This document shows, in pieces, positions 1 to 10,476 of a stretch of DNA of 64,000 nucleotides. The stretch covers positions 872,980 through 936,979 of the forward strand of contig NZ_CP010827.1 in NCBI RefSeq assembly GCF_000833575.1, in the 5' to 3' direction. This DNA is from Corynebacterium singulare (GTDB lineage Bacteria; Actinomycetota; Actinomycetes; Mycobacteriales; Mycobacteriaceae). The notes under the pieces are model-generated. The model ran no database searches. It saw nothing but the letters and a program-made list of their open reading frames with translations, and was not told where the DNA came from. The position numbers and the translations under genes were made by a program. Every line of letters starts with the position of its first letter. The first letter of the stretch is position 1.

Positions 1-1160
<1,160 letters not shown>

Positions 1161-1282
1161 ACACCAAACAAACAATGGTTTGGGGAATAAACACAAACAC
1201 GAAGACAAAAAGTCACTGTCGCTCGCGTCCACTACACAGTATCTGACACAACACACACAACCAGACCAGGTGTGCTCTACGT

Positions 1283-1404
1283 GTTTGTCGGTGGCCTATA
1301 GCAGCAGGGAAACGCCCGGACCCATTCCGAACCCGGAAGCTAAGCCTGCCCGCGCTGATGGTACTGCAACCGGGAGGTTGTGGGAGAGTAAGAAACCGCC
1401 GACA
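1283..1404 (+). rRNA. rrf: 5S ribosomal RNA
   Basis: The sequence GTTTGTCGGTGGCC is followed by the 5S core CCCGGACCCATTCCGAACCCG and closes with a complementary AAACCGCCGACAT end, giving about 120 nt, the usual 5S length. It lies about 120 bp after the 23S gene and just before a strong terminator, as the last gene of an rRNA operon. Exact ends are uncertain by a few bases. Confidence 0.93.
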
Positions 1405-1438
1405 TTAAACAACAAACAAACAACTCAATACAGAGACA

Positions 1439-1480
1439 GGGGTCCTAGACGACACAACGTCTAGGACCCCTTTCCTCTTT
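1439..1480 (+). terminator. Intrinsic terminator of the rRNA operon
   Basis: A perfect 13-bp stem GGGGTCCTAGACG / CGTCTAGGACCCC with a 6-nt loop (1439-1470) is followed by TTTCCTCTTTTTG. It closes the 23S-5S transcript. Confidence 0.93.
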
Positions 1481-1840
1481 TTGTTTTCATCAGCATCACC
1501 GGCACACGCTGCTGCCGTTGTAAAAGTGCAGACCTGAAAGTCGACACACCCAGCTGGCCCAACACCCACCCAAACCAGACTGAATCAGCCACCTGCGGGT
1601 CTGCACTTATAGGCCACGGCACCACGATCTAGTTCAAGGGAATCGGCTCTGCGGGAACTGTCACGCCCTGGTACGCCGCGGAGTCGCTACCTATCCTTAG
1701 TTCGACGGACACATAGCTGGTCCGGCCACGCGCCACAACTGTGCCGGTGAGGGCATTCATTTCAGGTCTAGTCGCGGGCTACAGTTCCCCTAAAGTTAGC
1801 TGTCTCGCCAAAGTCTATGGTTTCCTCTACAAGTCAAAGC
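1481..1840. other. Gene-free spacer after the rRNA operon
   Basis: No convincing open frame or RNA gene is visible in this 360-bp stretch. Its one notable structure is the spaced inverted repeat described at 1524-1608. Confidence 0.6.
1524..1608. repeat. Spaced inverted repeat
   Basis: AAGTGCAGACC (1524-1534) and its exact reverse complement GGTCTGCACTT (1598-1608) flank a 63-bp interior. The pairing extends by a T-G wobble and one further pair. It could be the basal stem of a small RNA or a remnant of an inserted element. No function is visible. Confidence 0.6.
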
Positions 1841-1890
1841 AAAACTAGCCCCCCGGCCGCTATCGTGGCGGGCCGGGGGGGGCTAGTTTT
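1841..1890. terminator. Bidirectional terminator
   Basis: AAAACTAGCCCCCCGGCC and GGCCGGGGGGGGCTAGTTTT form a very GC-rich stem flanked by A and T runs on either strand. It is the probable terminator of the leftward gene ending at 1951 and would also stop residual rightward rRNA transcription. Confidence 0.85.
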
Positions 1891-1950
1891 ACAGGAAAGA
1901 TAGGCAGGAGGTCTTCAGCCGACGATCCCGCGGAAGGGCTAACCTGGCAC

Positions 1951-2661
1951 TCAACCGATCAATCCGAGTCCTTCTGCACTCGATGCCGCCATGTAGACTC
2001 CCACAATTGCCGCGATCCACAGCAACGTCACTTTCGCTTCATACTCCAGCCGACGGATGGCGCGCTCCAGACGGGGAAATACAGCCGGCCCTGCTGCGCC
2101 TGCAATGACAGCCATAAGAGTTGCCGGAAGGACCATGATGATGCAGTACCCCGCAATAAGCGCGACCTTGCCGCTAAACCCGAAAGACATAGACTGGATA
2201 ATTCCCATTGCGCCTAGGTAGGGCAACATCGTCGCAGCCTCGACAACGGCAGCAGCTAGCGCAAGCCCCACCATGCCGGTCGCGCTCAGTGACGCGCTCC
2301 GTGCAAGGCGTGAAGCCCGACTCGTTGGCACAGTGTTGCCGGCGGTCTGTGTGGACTTGGGCTTTTTGGGGTTTGGCGAGAACACACCGAAGACGAAAAG
2401 CCCTGCGCCCAGAACAAGCGTCATCCACCGGAACCAGTCAGTCTCGCTTGCTCCAGAAAGCCTCGATATCGCCGCATCGAACCCTAATAGAAGCGCAAGG
2501 CCAAGGCAGAAATATGCCGTGGCGATCGTAGCGAGATAGGTGCCCAATAGGCCTAAACGTACTCGTCGCCAGATAACAATCAGGGCGATAGGAATGACAA
2601 GGGTACCTGCACTCAAACTATCTACGAGTGCAAGGCCGGCAAGGGGAAGGAAGTCTGACAT
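1951..2661 (-). CDS. GAP-family (Sap-type) membrane protein
   Basis: 236 aa, an integral membrane protein with about six hydrophobic segments and a short charged loop near residues 95-120 (SPNPKKPKSTQ). The N-terminus and overall pattern (LAGLALVDSLSAGTLVIPIALI) fit the GAP/Sap (sulfolipid-addressing protein) family of actinobacteria, whose mycobacterial members help export or place surface lipids. A GGAG ribosome site lies about 9 nt before ATG. It is divergent from the TetR gene at 2843 with inverted repeats between them, so it is probably that regulator's target. The substrate is unknown; Corynebacterium lacks sulfolipid-1, so the role may be small-molecule or lipid efflux. Confidence 0.8.
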   Translation of the reverse strand: MSDFLPLAGLALVDSLSAGTLVIPIALIVIWRRVRLGLLGTYLATIATAYFCLGLALLLGFDAAISRLSGASETDWFRWMTLVLGAGLFVFGVFSPNPKKPKSTQTAGNTVPTSRASRLARSASLSATGMVGLALAAAVVEAATMLPYLGAMGIIQSMSFGFSGKVALIAGYCIIMVLPATLMAVIAGAAGPAVFPRLERAIRRLEYEAKVTLLWIAAIVGVYMAASSAEGLGLIG

Positions 2662-2731
2662 GGAATTCTCCAGTAGTCGGGTGTTCGAGGGGGGTTGACC
2701 TTAGCTTCGCGAAAGGCCTTAATCCCGATTT

Positions 2732-2765
2732 ATACGTTCGTATTAATCGTGCGGTTGGTACGATT
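2732..2765. promoter_or_regulatory. Candidate TetR operator between divergent genes
   Basis: Two inverted repeats sit together: ATACG-TT-CGTAT (2732-2743) and AATCGT-N9-ACGATT (2745-2765). They lie midway between the GAP-family gene (start 2661) and the TetR gene (start 2843), the usual place for a TetR operator. Binding is inferred. Confidence 0.55.
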
Positions 2766-2842
2766 GTATGAGGCGCAATGCGCGAGTGCAACTACACTCA
2801 TGAATGGCTCATCGCATTTGAGCCACGGAAGATTGGAGATCC

Positions 2843-3466
2843 ATGTCTGTTGATCGCACCACACCCATCACTGGCACCACCGCCGTGATCGCTGATGCTG
2901 CGATTCGAGTGATGGTCAGCCAGGGGCTCGATGCCCTTAGCGTGCGCAATGTCGCCGCTGAGGCTGGCGTCGCTCCTGGGACTGTCCAGTACCATATGGG
3001 TAAACGGGACGACATCATCGCGAAAGCTTTTGTCAGGTCATTGCAGCGCCAAGAGTCGCGGGCACTTACGCAAACCGATGCGACGGATTTTCACGCGATC
3101 TTCCACGGTCGCCTGGCCGAGCTTTTGCCAATTGGACCTGTCCAGCGCGAGGATTCCGCAGTGTGGGTCATTGTGGGAGCTGCTGCCTCGACGCGCGAAT
3201 GGCTGGCTGACTTATACGACGCCGAGGTGAGGAAGTTTCGAGCGCGAGTGTCTGAAGGTCTCGAAGTAGCGCAACGTTTCGGAAAGTTAGCCCGAGGGCT
3301 GTCGCCTGAGCAAGGTGCTCGTCTTGTCACTGCACTGGTCAACGGGCTGACGATCGACTACCTCAATGCGCCTGTGGACTCGGCGAAGCAGTTGCTGGCA
3401 GACCTTGCTTCGGGGCTCGCGCTGATTGTAGAACCCGGTTCTGCTAAAGGCCAGAACAGAATGTAG
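2843..3466 (+). CDS. TetR/AcrR-family transcriptional regulator
   Basis: 207 aa. The N-terminal helix-turn-helix (about residues 14-60) carries the TetR pattern IADAAIRVMVSQGLDALSVR followed by NVAAEAGVAPGTVQYHMGKRDDII. The rest is the variable ligand-binding domain. GGAG lies 4 nt before ATG. The divergent neighbour is a GAP-family membrane protein and the intergenic region holds palindromes, so the simplest reading is a local repressor of that gene and of itself. The ligand cannot be inferred. Confidence 0.9.
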   Translation: MSVDRTTPITGTTAVIADAAIRVMVSQGLDALSVRNVAAEAGVAPGTVQYHMGKRDDIIAKAFVRSLQRQESRALTQTDATDFHAIFHGRLAELLPIGPVQREDSAVWVIVGAAASTREWLADLYDAEVRKFRARVSEGLEVAQRFGKLARGLSPEQGARLVTALVNGLTIDYLNAPVDSAKQLLADLASGLALIVEPGSAKGQNRM

Positions 3467-3531
3467 GGGCTGAAAGCCGTTAAAGACAAGAACGCGCAGG
3501 GCAGTGAAGGCAAGCTTAGGAGCCTGAATTC

Positions 3532-4659
3532 TTAGGACTCTGCAGTTAGACGCCGCACGGCTTCACGGATGACCCCGGGGCGCTTGCAGAAGGCGAAGCG
3601 CACTTTGTGCTTCCAAGGCTCAGGATTGTCCGTAAAGGCGGCCAACGGGATGGCAGCCACGCCTTTTGTCGTGGGCAGCTGCATGCAGAAGTCGATGCCG
3701 CTTAAACCAGTAGAGGAGACATCGGCAACCACGTAATAGGTGCCGCCGGTGTCGTGGACGTGGAACCCTAGCTGCTCGAGCCCTTCTACGAGGATGCTTC
3801 GGCATTCTGCGAGCTCAGCCACCATTCCATTCAGCCATTCCTTTTCATAGCGCAGGGCATGTGCAACGGCGGGCTGGAATGGCGTGGTGGACACGAAGGT
3901 GGTGAACTGCTTGGCTTTGATGACGCCGTCGAGAAGCTTAGGCTCCGCAATGGCCCAGCCAGTCTTCCACCCGGTGCAGTTGAAAGACTTGGCGGCAGAA
4001 GACACCGTGACCGTGCGCGAAGCCATCCCCGGCAGGGAAGCGATGCTGACGTGTTCGGTGTCGAAGGTGAGGTTCTCGTAGACTTCATCGGCGAGAACCA
4101 GCAGGTCTCTTTCCACGCAGAGTTCTGCGAGTTCACACAGTGCCGCACGAGAGAAGACCGAGCCCGTCGGATTGTGCGGAGTATTGATGATGATCATGGC
4201 GGTGTTGTCCGTGATGGCCGCGCGCACGGCGTCGACGTCAATGTCCCAGCTGTTCCCTGATTCTTTTAAGGGGACGGGGATGCGGGTGGCGTCGGCAAGC
4301 GCTACGGCCGCGATGTACGCATCGTAGTAGGGCTCAAGGACGATGACCTCCTGGCCGGGCTCCACCAGGCCCAAGACTGAGGCGGTGATCGCTTCGGTGG
4401 CGCCGGCGGTGACCACGACGTGGTCCTGGGGAACCGAGTAGGTCTCCGCGATGGCACTGATCAGCTCCGGTACTCCGCGCAGAGGTGCGTACTGGTTGTT
4501 CCCATGAGCGATGTTCTCCTGGGCAATCTCCAGCATGCGCTGCGGGCCATCACTATCGGGGAATCCCTGGCCCAGATTTACCGCGTCATTCTCTACGGCG
4601 AGCGCGGTCATGGTGGCGAAGATGGTTTCGTCGAATTCTTGCAGTCTCTCAACAGTCAT
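3532..4659 (-). CDS. PLP-dependent class I/II aminotransferase
   Basis: 375 aa, complete fold-type I aminotransferase. NPTG at 163-166, DEVY at 191-194 and the PLP-binding lysine K224 in SSAAKSFNCTGWK are present. The N-terminus (AVNLGQGFPDSDGPQ) is that of the M. tuberculosis DapC (Rv0858c)/MetC-like methionine aminotransferase group. It may act as N-succinyl-diaminopimelate or methionine/kynurenine aminotransferase; as I recall, C. glutamicum uses a different gene for dapC, so no symbol is given. Its ATG directly follows the TAA of the DUF3239 gene, so translation is probably coupled at the end of the XPB operon. Confidence 0.88.
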   Translation of the reverse strand: MTVERLQEFDETIFATMTALAVENDAVNLGQGFPDSDGPQRMLEIAQENIAHGNNQYAPLRGVPELISAIAETYSVPQDHVVVTAGATEAITASVLGLVEPGQEVIVLEPYYDAYIAAVALADATRIPVPLKESGNSWDIDVDAVRAAITDNTAMIIINTPHNPTGSVFSRAALCELAELCVERDLLVLADEVYENLTFDTEHVSIASLPGMASRTVTVSSAAKSFNCTGWKTGWAIAEPKLLDGVIKAKQFTTFVSTTPFQPAVAHALRYEKEWLNGMVAELAECRSILVEGLEQLGFHVHDTGGTYYVVADVSSTGLSGIDFCMQLPTTKGVAAIPLAAFTDNPEPWKHKVRFAFCKRPGVIREAVRRLTAES

Positions 4660-5298
4660 TTAGAGCACCAACAGGTCATACTTCGTGGCCTTCACGTCAG
4701 ACAGGCGCTTGCGCGCGCGTTCGAGACGCTGCCATTGGTCTTCCGGGATGGACTTGCGCGCTACGGTAACTGTTTCCGCATCCGGGGTGCCCCACGCGAT
4801 GGGCATAGGGGTGATCTGCTGCCAATGCTCCTTGTCGCTGGAGCTACGCTGGCCAGAAACAGCCGCAACCGGAACCTTGGTGCCCACCGTGCGCTTGATG
4901 CCCGGGATGTTGCTCACCGTGCGCAGGCACACGCCCCAGCGCGGCGTGGCCTTCGGGTCCACGTTGGTGTTCACCAGCGCGAGAAGCACCATGTCGCGCT
5001 CATTGACCTCAGCCACAACTGCGGGCGCAAGAGGATAGGAGTCATACAGCTTCTGCGCCGAGCCCACCTGGCGGGAGGCCAGCACACCAATGACCGCGCA
5101 GAAAATACCGAAGAGCACCATGCCCAATCCCACGGTAATGCGCCAGGCGGCATCAATGCCGAAGTACAGCGCAATGCCGCCAATGATGAGCAGCAATCCC
5201 ATAACGAGACCGGAGTTGCGCAGGCGTGAGGAATCGCGCAGGAGCTCGTTGTTCTGCTTGGCAAAGTCCTCGTGGACATTAAACTTGAAAATCTTCAT
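4660..5298 (-). CDS. DUF3239-type membrane protein
   Basis: 212 aa. The N-terminus is MKIFKFNVHEDFAKQNNELL. Two adjacent transmembrane helices follow at about residues 31-50 and 53-72 (GLVMGLLLIIGGIALYFGI, then a second segment), and then a soluble C-terminal domain of about 135 residues with no motif I know. It matches my memory of the DUF3239 family confined to corynebacteria and relatives. It lies 4 bp after the XPB helicase gene and abuts the aminotransferase, in one transcription unit. The role is unknown. Confidence 0.72.
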   Translation of the reverse strand: MKIFKFNVHEDFAKQNNELLRDSSRLRNSGLVMGLLLIIGGIALYFGIDAAWRITVGLGMVLFGIFCAVIGVLASRQVGSAQKLYDSYPLAPAVVAEVNERDMVLLALVNTNVDPKATPRWGVCLRTVSNIPGIKRTVGTKVPVAAVSGQRSSSDKEHWQQITPMPIAWGTPDAETVTVARKSIPEDQWQRLERARKRLSDVKATKYDLLVL

Positions 5299-5302
5299 TG
5301 GT

Positions 5303-6940
5303 TCACAAGTCTACTGCGTCCACCAGCCGGTAGGCATACCCTTGCTCCGCTAAAAAACGCTGGCGGTGCATGGCGTACTCCGAATCAAGGGATTCACGCG
5401 CCACGAGAGTGTAGAACGTGGCCTCCTGCCCGTCCTTCTTCGGGCGCAGCAGACGGCCGAGGCGCTGTGCTTCCTCCTGCCGGGAGCCAAAGGTACCGGA
5501 GACCTGGATTGCCAAGGCTGCCTCGGGCAGGTCGATGGAAAAGTTAGCCACCTTGGACACCACGAGTGTGTTAAGTTCGCCATCGCGGAACTGTTGGAAG
5601 AGTTTTTCGCGCTTGGCGGTGGAGGTTGTGCCGTCGATGACGGGGGCGTGAAGGTGCGTGCCTAATTCTTCGAGTTGGTCCACGTAGGCACCGATGATGA
5701 GTGCTTGCTGGCCTTCATGTTTCTTCAGTAGCTTGTCCACGGTGCGGAGCTTGGCGCTTGCCGACGCCGCAATTCTGTACCTATCCCGTGACTGCGCTGT
5801 GGCATAGAGCATGCGCTCTTCCTGCGTCATGTCCACGCGCACTTCGACGCAGTCCGCGGTGGCGATGTAACCTGCGGACTCCAGCTCCTTCCAGGGTGCG
5901 TCATAGCGCTTGGGCCCGATGAGCGAGAAAACATCGCCTTCGCGGCCATCCTCGCGCACGAGGGTGGCGGTAAGTCCCAGACGGCGGCGTGATTGGAGGT
6001 CGGAGGTCATGCGGAAGACTGGGGCAGGGAGTAGGTGAACTTCGTCGTAAATGATGAGGCCCCAATCGTGGGAATCAAAGAGCTCAAGCGCTCGGTATTC
6101 GCCCTTCGTCTTGCGAGTCACCATCTGGTAGGTGGCGATGGTAATCGGCTTGATCTCCTTCTTTTCGCCGGAGTATTCGCCGATCTCATTCGGGGTGAGG
6201 CTCGTGCGGCGCAGCAGCTCATCGCGCCACTGGCGGCCAGCAACTGTGTTGGTGACGAGGATGAGGGTAGTGGCTTGGGCCTTGGCCATCGCGGCGGCAC
6301 CCACGATGGTCTTACCTGCGCCACAGGGCAGAACGACGATGCCGGAGCCGCCCGCCCAGAAGGACTCGGCGGCGTACTGCTGATAATCGCGCAACTGCCA
6401 GTCCACTTCATCGGTACTTAAACGCATGGGGTGTGATTCGCCGTCGACGTAGCCGGCGCGGTCATCTGCCGGCCAGTTGGCCTTGAGCAGCTCCTGCTTG
6501 AGCCGCCCACGGGCAGAGGGTGGAACCGCAACGGTGTTGTCGTCGATGCGCTGACCCAGCAGCTCACCCACCTTCTTGCGGCGCGTGAGTTCTTCCAGGA
6601 TGGCGGGCTCATCTGATTCGAGGATGAGGCCGTGGGCCGGGTGGGCTAGGAGGCGGACGCGGCCGTAGCGGGACATGGTCTCGGCGACGTCGATAAGCAG
6701 CGCCTGCGGCACCGGAAAGCGGGAGTAGCTCTCCAGAACATCGACTACTTGCTCGGCATCGTGGCCGGCTGCGCGCGCATTCCACAAGGCCAACGAGGTA
6801 ATCCGGTAGGTGTGAATGTGCTCGGGCGCGCGCTCGAGCTCAGCAAACGGGGCGAGCGCGGCACGGGCCTGGGTGGCCTGCGGGTGGTCGACCTCAAGGA
6901 GGACGGTTTTGTCCGACTGGACGATGAGCGGTCCGGGCAT
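5303..6940 (-). CDS. XPB-type DNA repair helicase
   Basis: 545 aa superfamily 2 helicase. An N-terminal damage-recognition-like domain (about 1-180) precedes Walker A PCGAGKT at 205-211, DEVH at 299-302, SAT-type motif LTATLV near 323-328 and the XPB-specific RED triplet at 329-331. The C-terminal RecA domain ends in a QRLGRLLRPK motif VI. Bacterial XPB/ERCC3 proteins are 3'-5' DNA helicases linked to repair or transcription. It is the second gene of a leftward operon after the XPB-associated protein at 6970-9072, the same pairing as Rv0862c-Rv0861c in M. tuberculosis. Confidence 0.94.
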   Translation of the reverse strand: MPGPLIVQSDKTVLLEVDHPQATQARAALAPFAELERAPEHIHTYRITSLALWNARAAGHDAEQVVDVLESYSRFPVPQALLIDVAETMSRYGRVRLLAHPAHGLILESDEPAILEELTRRKKVGELLGQRIDDNTVAVPPSARGRLKQELLKANWPADDRAGYVDGESHPMRLSTDEVDWQLRDYQQYAAESFWAGGSGIVVLPCGAGKTIVGAAAMAKAQATTLILVTNTVAGRQWRDELLRRTSLTPNEIGEYSGEKKEIKPITIATYQMVTRKTKGEYRALELFDSHDWGLIIYDEVHLLPAPVFRMTSDLQSRRRLGLTATLVREDGREGDVFSLIGPKRYDAPWKELESAGYIATADCVEVRVDMTQEERMLYATAQSRDRYRIAASASAKLRTVDKLLKKHEGQQALIIGAYVDQLEELGTHLHAPVIDGTTSTAKREKLFQQFRDGELNTLVVSKVANFSIDLPEAALAIQVSGTFGSRQEEAQRLGRLLRPKKDGQEATFYTLVARESLDSEYAMHRQRFLAEQGYAYRLVDAVDL

Positions 6941-6969
6941 GGTGGAACCGAGTCCTTTCTGGTGTGCTG

Positions 6970-9072
6970 TTAAACGTCGTTGGCGAACCGAACAGTGGAA
7001 ATACGGTGCACGGGGAATCGCACGGGCTTGCCGCTCGCGCCCAGGGCATCGATGTAGCCGCCTTCGACGGACAGCGGCTTCACCGTGACGGTGCGGATGG
7101 TGCCGCTCTTGTCGGCATAGGAAATCACAATATCGGTGTGGACGCGCGCGGCAGCTCGGGCCAGCGCGAGCGGATCCGCTTCCTCCTCATTGTGTGTGCT
7201 GGGGGTCTGTCCTGATGTCCGCAGGTTCTGCACCGCCTGGTCCACCGAGGCGGGCGTGCGGGTAGTGGCCGTGGCACGGGGCGTGGGCAGAAGATACGGC
7301 TCCGGTGCCACTGCGATCGAGGCGCCGGACTCATCCTCCGGGGTAGGAGACAAGCCCTGAGCCCGGAGTTTCTCCAGCAGCTCGCCAACGCGCAGTGGGG
7401 AGACCGCGACCGTTGGAGCAAGCAGTCGCAGTTCGGAGACCGAAGCGGCAGCGAGTTCCATCAGCGCGGGGTCCTCACTACGCAGATATGACAGTGCAGG
7501 TCCGCTGCGGAGAGTGCCGTGGCGCTTGGCGACGTCCCCGATGGCAAACCCCAGCGCCTGTGGCACGCCCATGGGTGAATGTTTCTCTAAGAATTCCGTC
7601 ATCTCCGCAGCGGTGAGGCCGTGGTCCATGCCGCGGCGAATGGTGGATTCGCTCATGCGGTACACACTGGCCAGGCCGGGGGATTCAAGATCAGCCAGAG
7701 ACGTTAAGGTGCGGTGCGTAGCTGGCTCGAGCGGCCCCGGCACGAGGATGGTGAGATCCTGCTGGATGATGAACTCGGAGACCGTGTCGGGGACGAGATC
7801 AGCAGCGGCAGAGGAGTTGTTGAGCACCCGTGTGGCTTTGCCCATCGCCACCGCACCGATCCATTCGGCCTCGGCACGCAGCTTCTCGATGGTGAGTGTG
7901 CGGGTATGGCTAGCGAAAAGCGGCGATCTAAAGCGCAGCTCTTCCCAGAATTCTTCTTCAGTGAGCGCAACTGCGGAGTGGGCGTAGACGTCGAGGACGA
8001 ACGCTCGGAAGTGGGATAGACGGCGCACGTGAGTGTCCTCAGACAGCGCACGGGTGCCGTCCCAACTGGCCCAGGGGGAGTCGCGCCAGGCGTCGAGAAG
8101 AATGCGCCACTTTTCCCCGAGCTCAGCCACGAGCCAGTCGTGTGATCCCGTGGTGGGGGCGAGGAAGTGTCCTTCGAGGCTATCCGGCTCGCCGCGGTGT
8201 AGGAGACGGGCATGGTGGCCAAGGTTGATGAGCTGTGCGGCTTCCTCTTTGTCCACATCGAGTTCCTTGGCAAGCTGGGAAAGGGAGCGCACGCCTACCG
8301 AGGAATCCTTGAGCAGCGCCTCCGGATGAGCCCCCAACACCTCAATGAGCTGCTCCATGGTGCGCACAACCTCCAAGCCCGCGGCCGCACCGACATCATC
8401 CGCCTTCGAATCCGGCTCCGGGATACCGGCGCGCCCGGACGGTGTCGTGGGGATGGGTGGGGTGGTATCCCCGGCAAGAATTCGTGCGAGGGAGCGTGGA
8501 AGGCGCACTGAGTGCGCGTTGATGCGCTCGAGAAACCCCTTGGCCAGAAGGCGTTTGGTGGGGTCCTCGGAGTTACTGTCGGGCTCCGTGTTGGTGGTGT
8601 ACCCCGCGCCTTCACTTTTAGCTAGCGTGCCGAGAATCCGGCGTTCATCGTCCGGTAGTTCCGCGATGTCCTCCTCGCTGAACTCACGGCGGTTGAGCAG
8701 TGACCACCCCGTGGGGAGTGCGCCCATTACGCCGGTCACGATGCGCACCTGAGGGGCATCCCCAAAAACGAGGCCGCGCTCCTTGAGCTGTTGTGTGACC
8801 TTTGGGTTGGTGTCATCCACCATGCCAATCTCACCGCCGCGCTGCGCAATGTCCTCCAGAACTGCGAGTTGTTCTGCGTTGCTATGCGCAAGGGCATCGA
8901 CGACGTGCATCGGCAGAGTAAGACGCGAGGCTAACGCACCGAAGTCCTTCGGTGCCGGGGCCAAGGTTTCTCTGCGGTGGCTGAGCAGGGCGCGGAGGTC
9001 CTCCTCAGGCAAGTGGCTAAGCCATTCGCGGTAGCTGTCGGTGACGCGGGCGCGCTTCTTAGGGGAGGTCAT
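6970..9072 (-). CDS. XPB/Ssl2-associated winged-helix protein
   Basis: 700 aa. This is the actinobacterial 'helicase-associated domain' protein (M. tuberculosis Rv0862c type) that always precedes XPB. It has an N-terminal region rich in short helices, a central winged-helix-like stretch near 250-300 (LSQLAKELDVDKEEAAQLI), and a C-terminal domain resembling the N-terminal domain of XPB/Ssl2 (about 430-560, FIIQQDLTILVPGPL). No nuclease motif is evident. It is the first gene of the operon, 29 bp before the helicase, and is probably a partner or loading subunit of it. Confidence 0.82.
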   Translation of the reverse strand: MTSPKKRARVTDSYREWLSHLPEEDLRALLSHRRETLAPAPKDFGALASRLTLPMHVVDALAHSNAEQLAVLEDIAQRGGEIGMVDDTNPKVTQQLKERGLVFGDAPQVRIVTGVMGALPTGWSLLNRREFSEEDIAELPDDERRILGTLAKSEGAGYTTNTEPDSNSEDPTKRLLAKGFLERINAHSVRLPRSLARILAGDTTPPIPTTPSGRAGIPEPDSKADDVGAAAGLEVVRTMEQLIEVLGAHPEALLKDSSVGVRSLSQLAKELDVDKEEAAQLINLGHHARLLHRGEPDSLEGHFLAPTTGSHDWLVAELGEKWRILLDAWRDSPWASWDGTRALSEDTHVRRLSHFRAFVLDVYAHSAVALTEEEFWEELRFRSPLFASHTRTLTIEKLRAEAEWIGAVAMGKATRVLNNSSAAADLVPDTVSEFIIQQDLTILVPGPLEPATHRTLTSLADLESPGLASVYRMSESTIRRGMDHGLTAAEMTEFLEKHSPMGVPQALGFAIGDVAKRHGTLRSGPALSYLRSEDPALMELAAASVSELRLLAPTVAVSPLRVGELLEKLRAQGLSPTPEDESGASIAVAPEPYLLPTPRATATTRTPASVDQAVQNLRTSGQTPSTHNEEEADPLALARAAARVHTDIVISYADKSGTIRTVTVKPLSVEGGYIDALGASGKPVRFPVHRISTVRFANDV

Positions 9073-9185
9073 GATGGGCCCCTAGTTTAGTTGCTGGGAA
9101 GGACTGGTAGGGAGCGGGGGAGGATTGGGGCACTTGTTGTTCAGTTGAGTTACTTTTTGGCGCGCGGTTTGGAATAATGAGGGGT

Positions 9186-9371
9186 ATGTCGAATGAGAAC
9201 AAAGGCCACATTTCCCCGGCTTGGCCGAAGAATAGCCCCCGTGAGCACGCCATCACCGAAATCTCCGCACCGTTTGCCGGCGCTTCCAGCCCTTTCGGTG
9301 ATGATCTGATTTTGCCGATGCCGGCAGAGAAGCTGAACTACGTTCACCCGTACACCCGCATCAACCGCTAA
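9186..9371 (+). CDS. Small conserved actinobacterial protein
   Basis: 61 aa (MSNENKGHISPAWPKNSPRE...), polar, with no transmembrane segment. GAGGGG lies just before ATG 9186, which is preferred over the in-frame ATG at 9177. It is divergent from the XPB operon, where M. tuberculosis has the small gene Rv0863, so homology to that family is plausible. The ending EKLNYVHPYTRINR is tyrosine- and arginine-rich. Function is unknown. Confidence 0.7.
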   Translation: MSNENKGHISPAWPKNSPREHAITEISAPFAGASSPFGDDLILPMPAEKLNYVHPYTRINR

Positions 9372-9435
9372 GAGAATGTGCAGATAGCTGCGCATTCATC
9401 TACGGTGAGGCCGCGCCTTACGCGGCAAGTTTAAC

Positions 9436-9466
9436 GCCCCTCCGAGAATGTTCTCCTCGGTGGGGC
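9436..9466 (+). terminator. Hairpin after the 61-aa gene
   Basis: GCCCCTCCGAG (9436-9446) pairs with CTCGGTGGGGC (9456-9466), with one T-T mismatch. There is no T-run after it, so termination is uncertain. Confidence 0.5.
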
Positions 9467-9523
9467 TATGCCTCGTGTTCAGGATATTTCCCTAAAGGAT
9501 GAGCTGAGGGGGTAAAAACAGAA

Positions 9524-9550
9524 AGACCGGCTGGATTGTCCAGCCGGTCT
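9524..9550. terminator. Terminator between convergent genes
   Basis: A perfect 12-bp stem AGACCGGCTGGA / TCCAGCCGGTCT has a 3-nt loop. On the minus strand it runs into TTCTGTTTTTACC, fitting an intrinsic terminator for rpf1. Confidence 0.85.
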
Positions 9551-9597
9551 ATTGTTTGTCGCGCTCAGTTTCTAGGACTGCTGAGCAGTGGTTCCCA

Positions 9598-10299
<702 letters not shown>

Positions 10300-10322
10300 C
10301 TAGGTTGTCTCTTGCGTTCTCG

Positions 10323-10426
10323 CGCCCAGATAGTGCCCAGTCCGGCAGATGTTTATGTATTCGATGTTCATATTCATGCACATCATTAGTGGCCGCTGTG
10401 TGAAAGCCCGGACTGTGTCTGGGGCG
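10323..10426 (-). promoter_or_regulatory. Structured 5' leader of rpf1 (candidate)
   Basis: CGCCCAGA and CAGTCCGG (10323-10345) are complementary to CCGGACTG and TCTGGGGCG (10408-10426), forming a basal stem of about 16 pairs with a bulge that closes about 62 nt of the rpf1 leader. Actinobacterial rpf genes are often preceded by c-di-AMP (ydaO) riboswitches, but I could not match this element to that consensus. Confidence 0.5.
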
Positions 10427-10476
10427 AGACTTCCACGACTGGCGGCCGAAGTGCCTGAGGGAAAGGGTAGCCGTTT

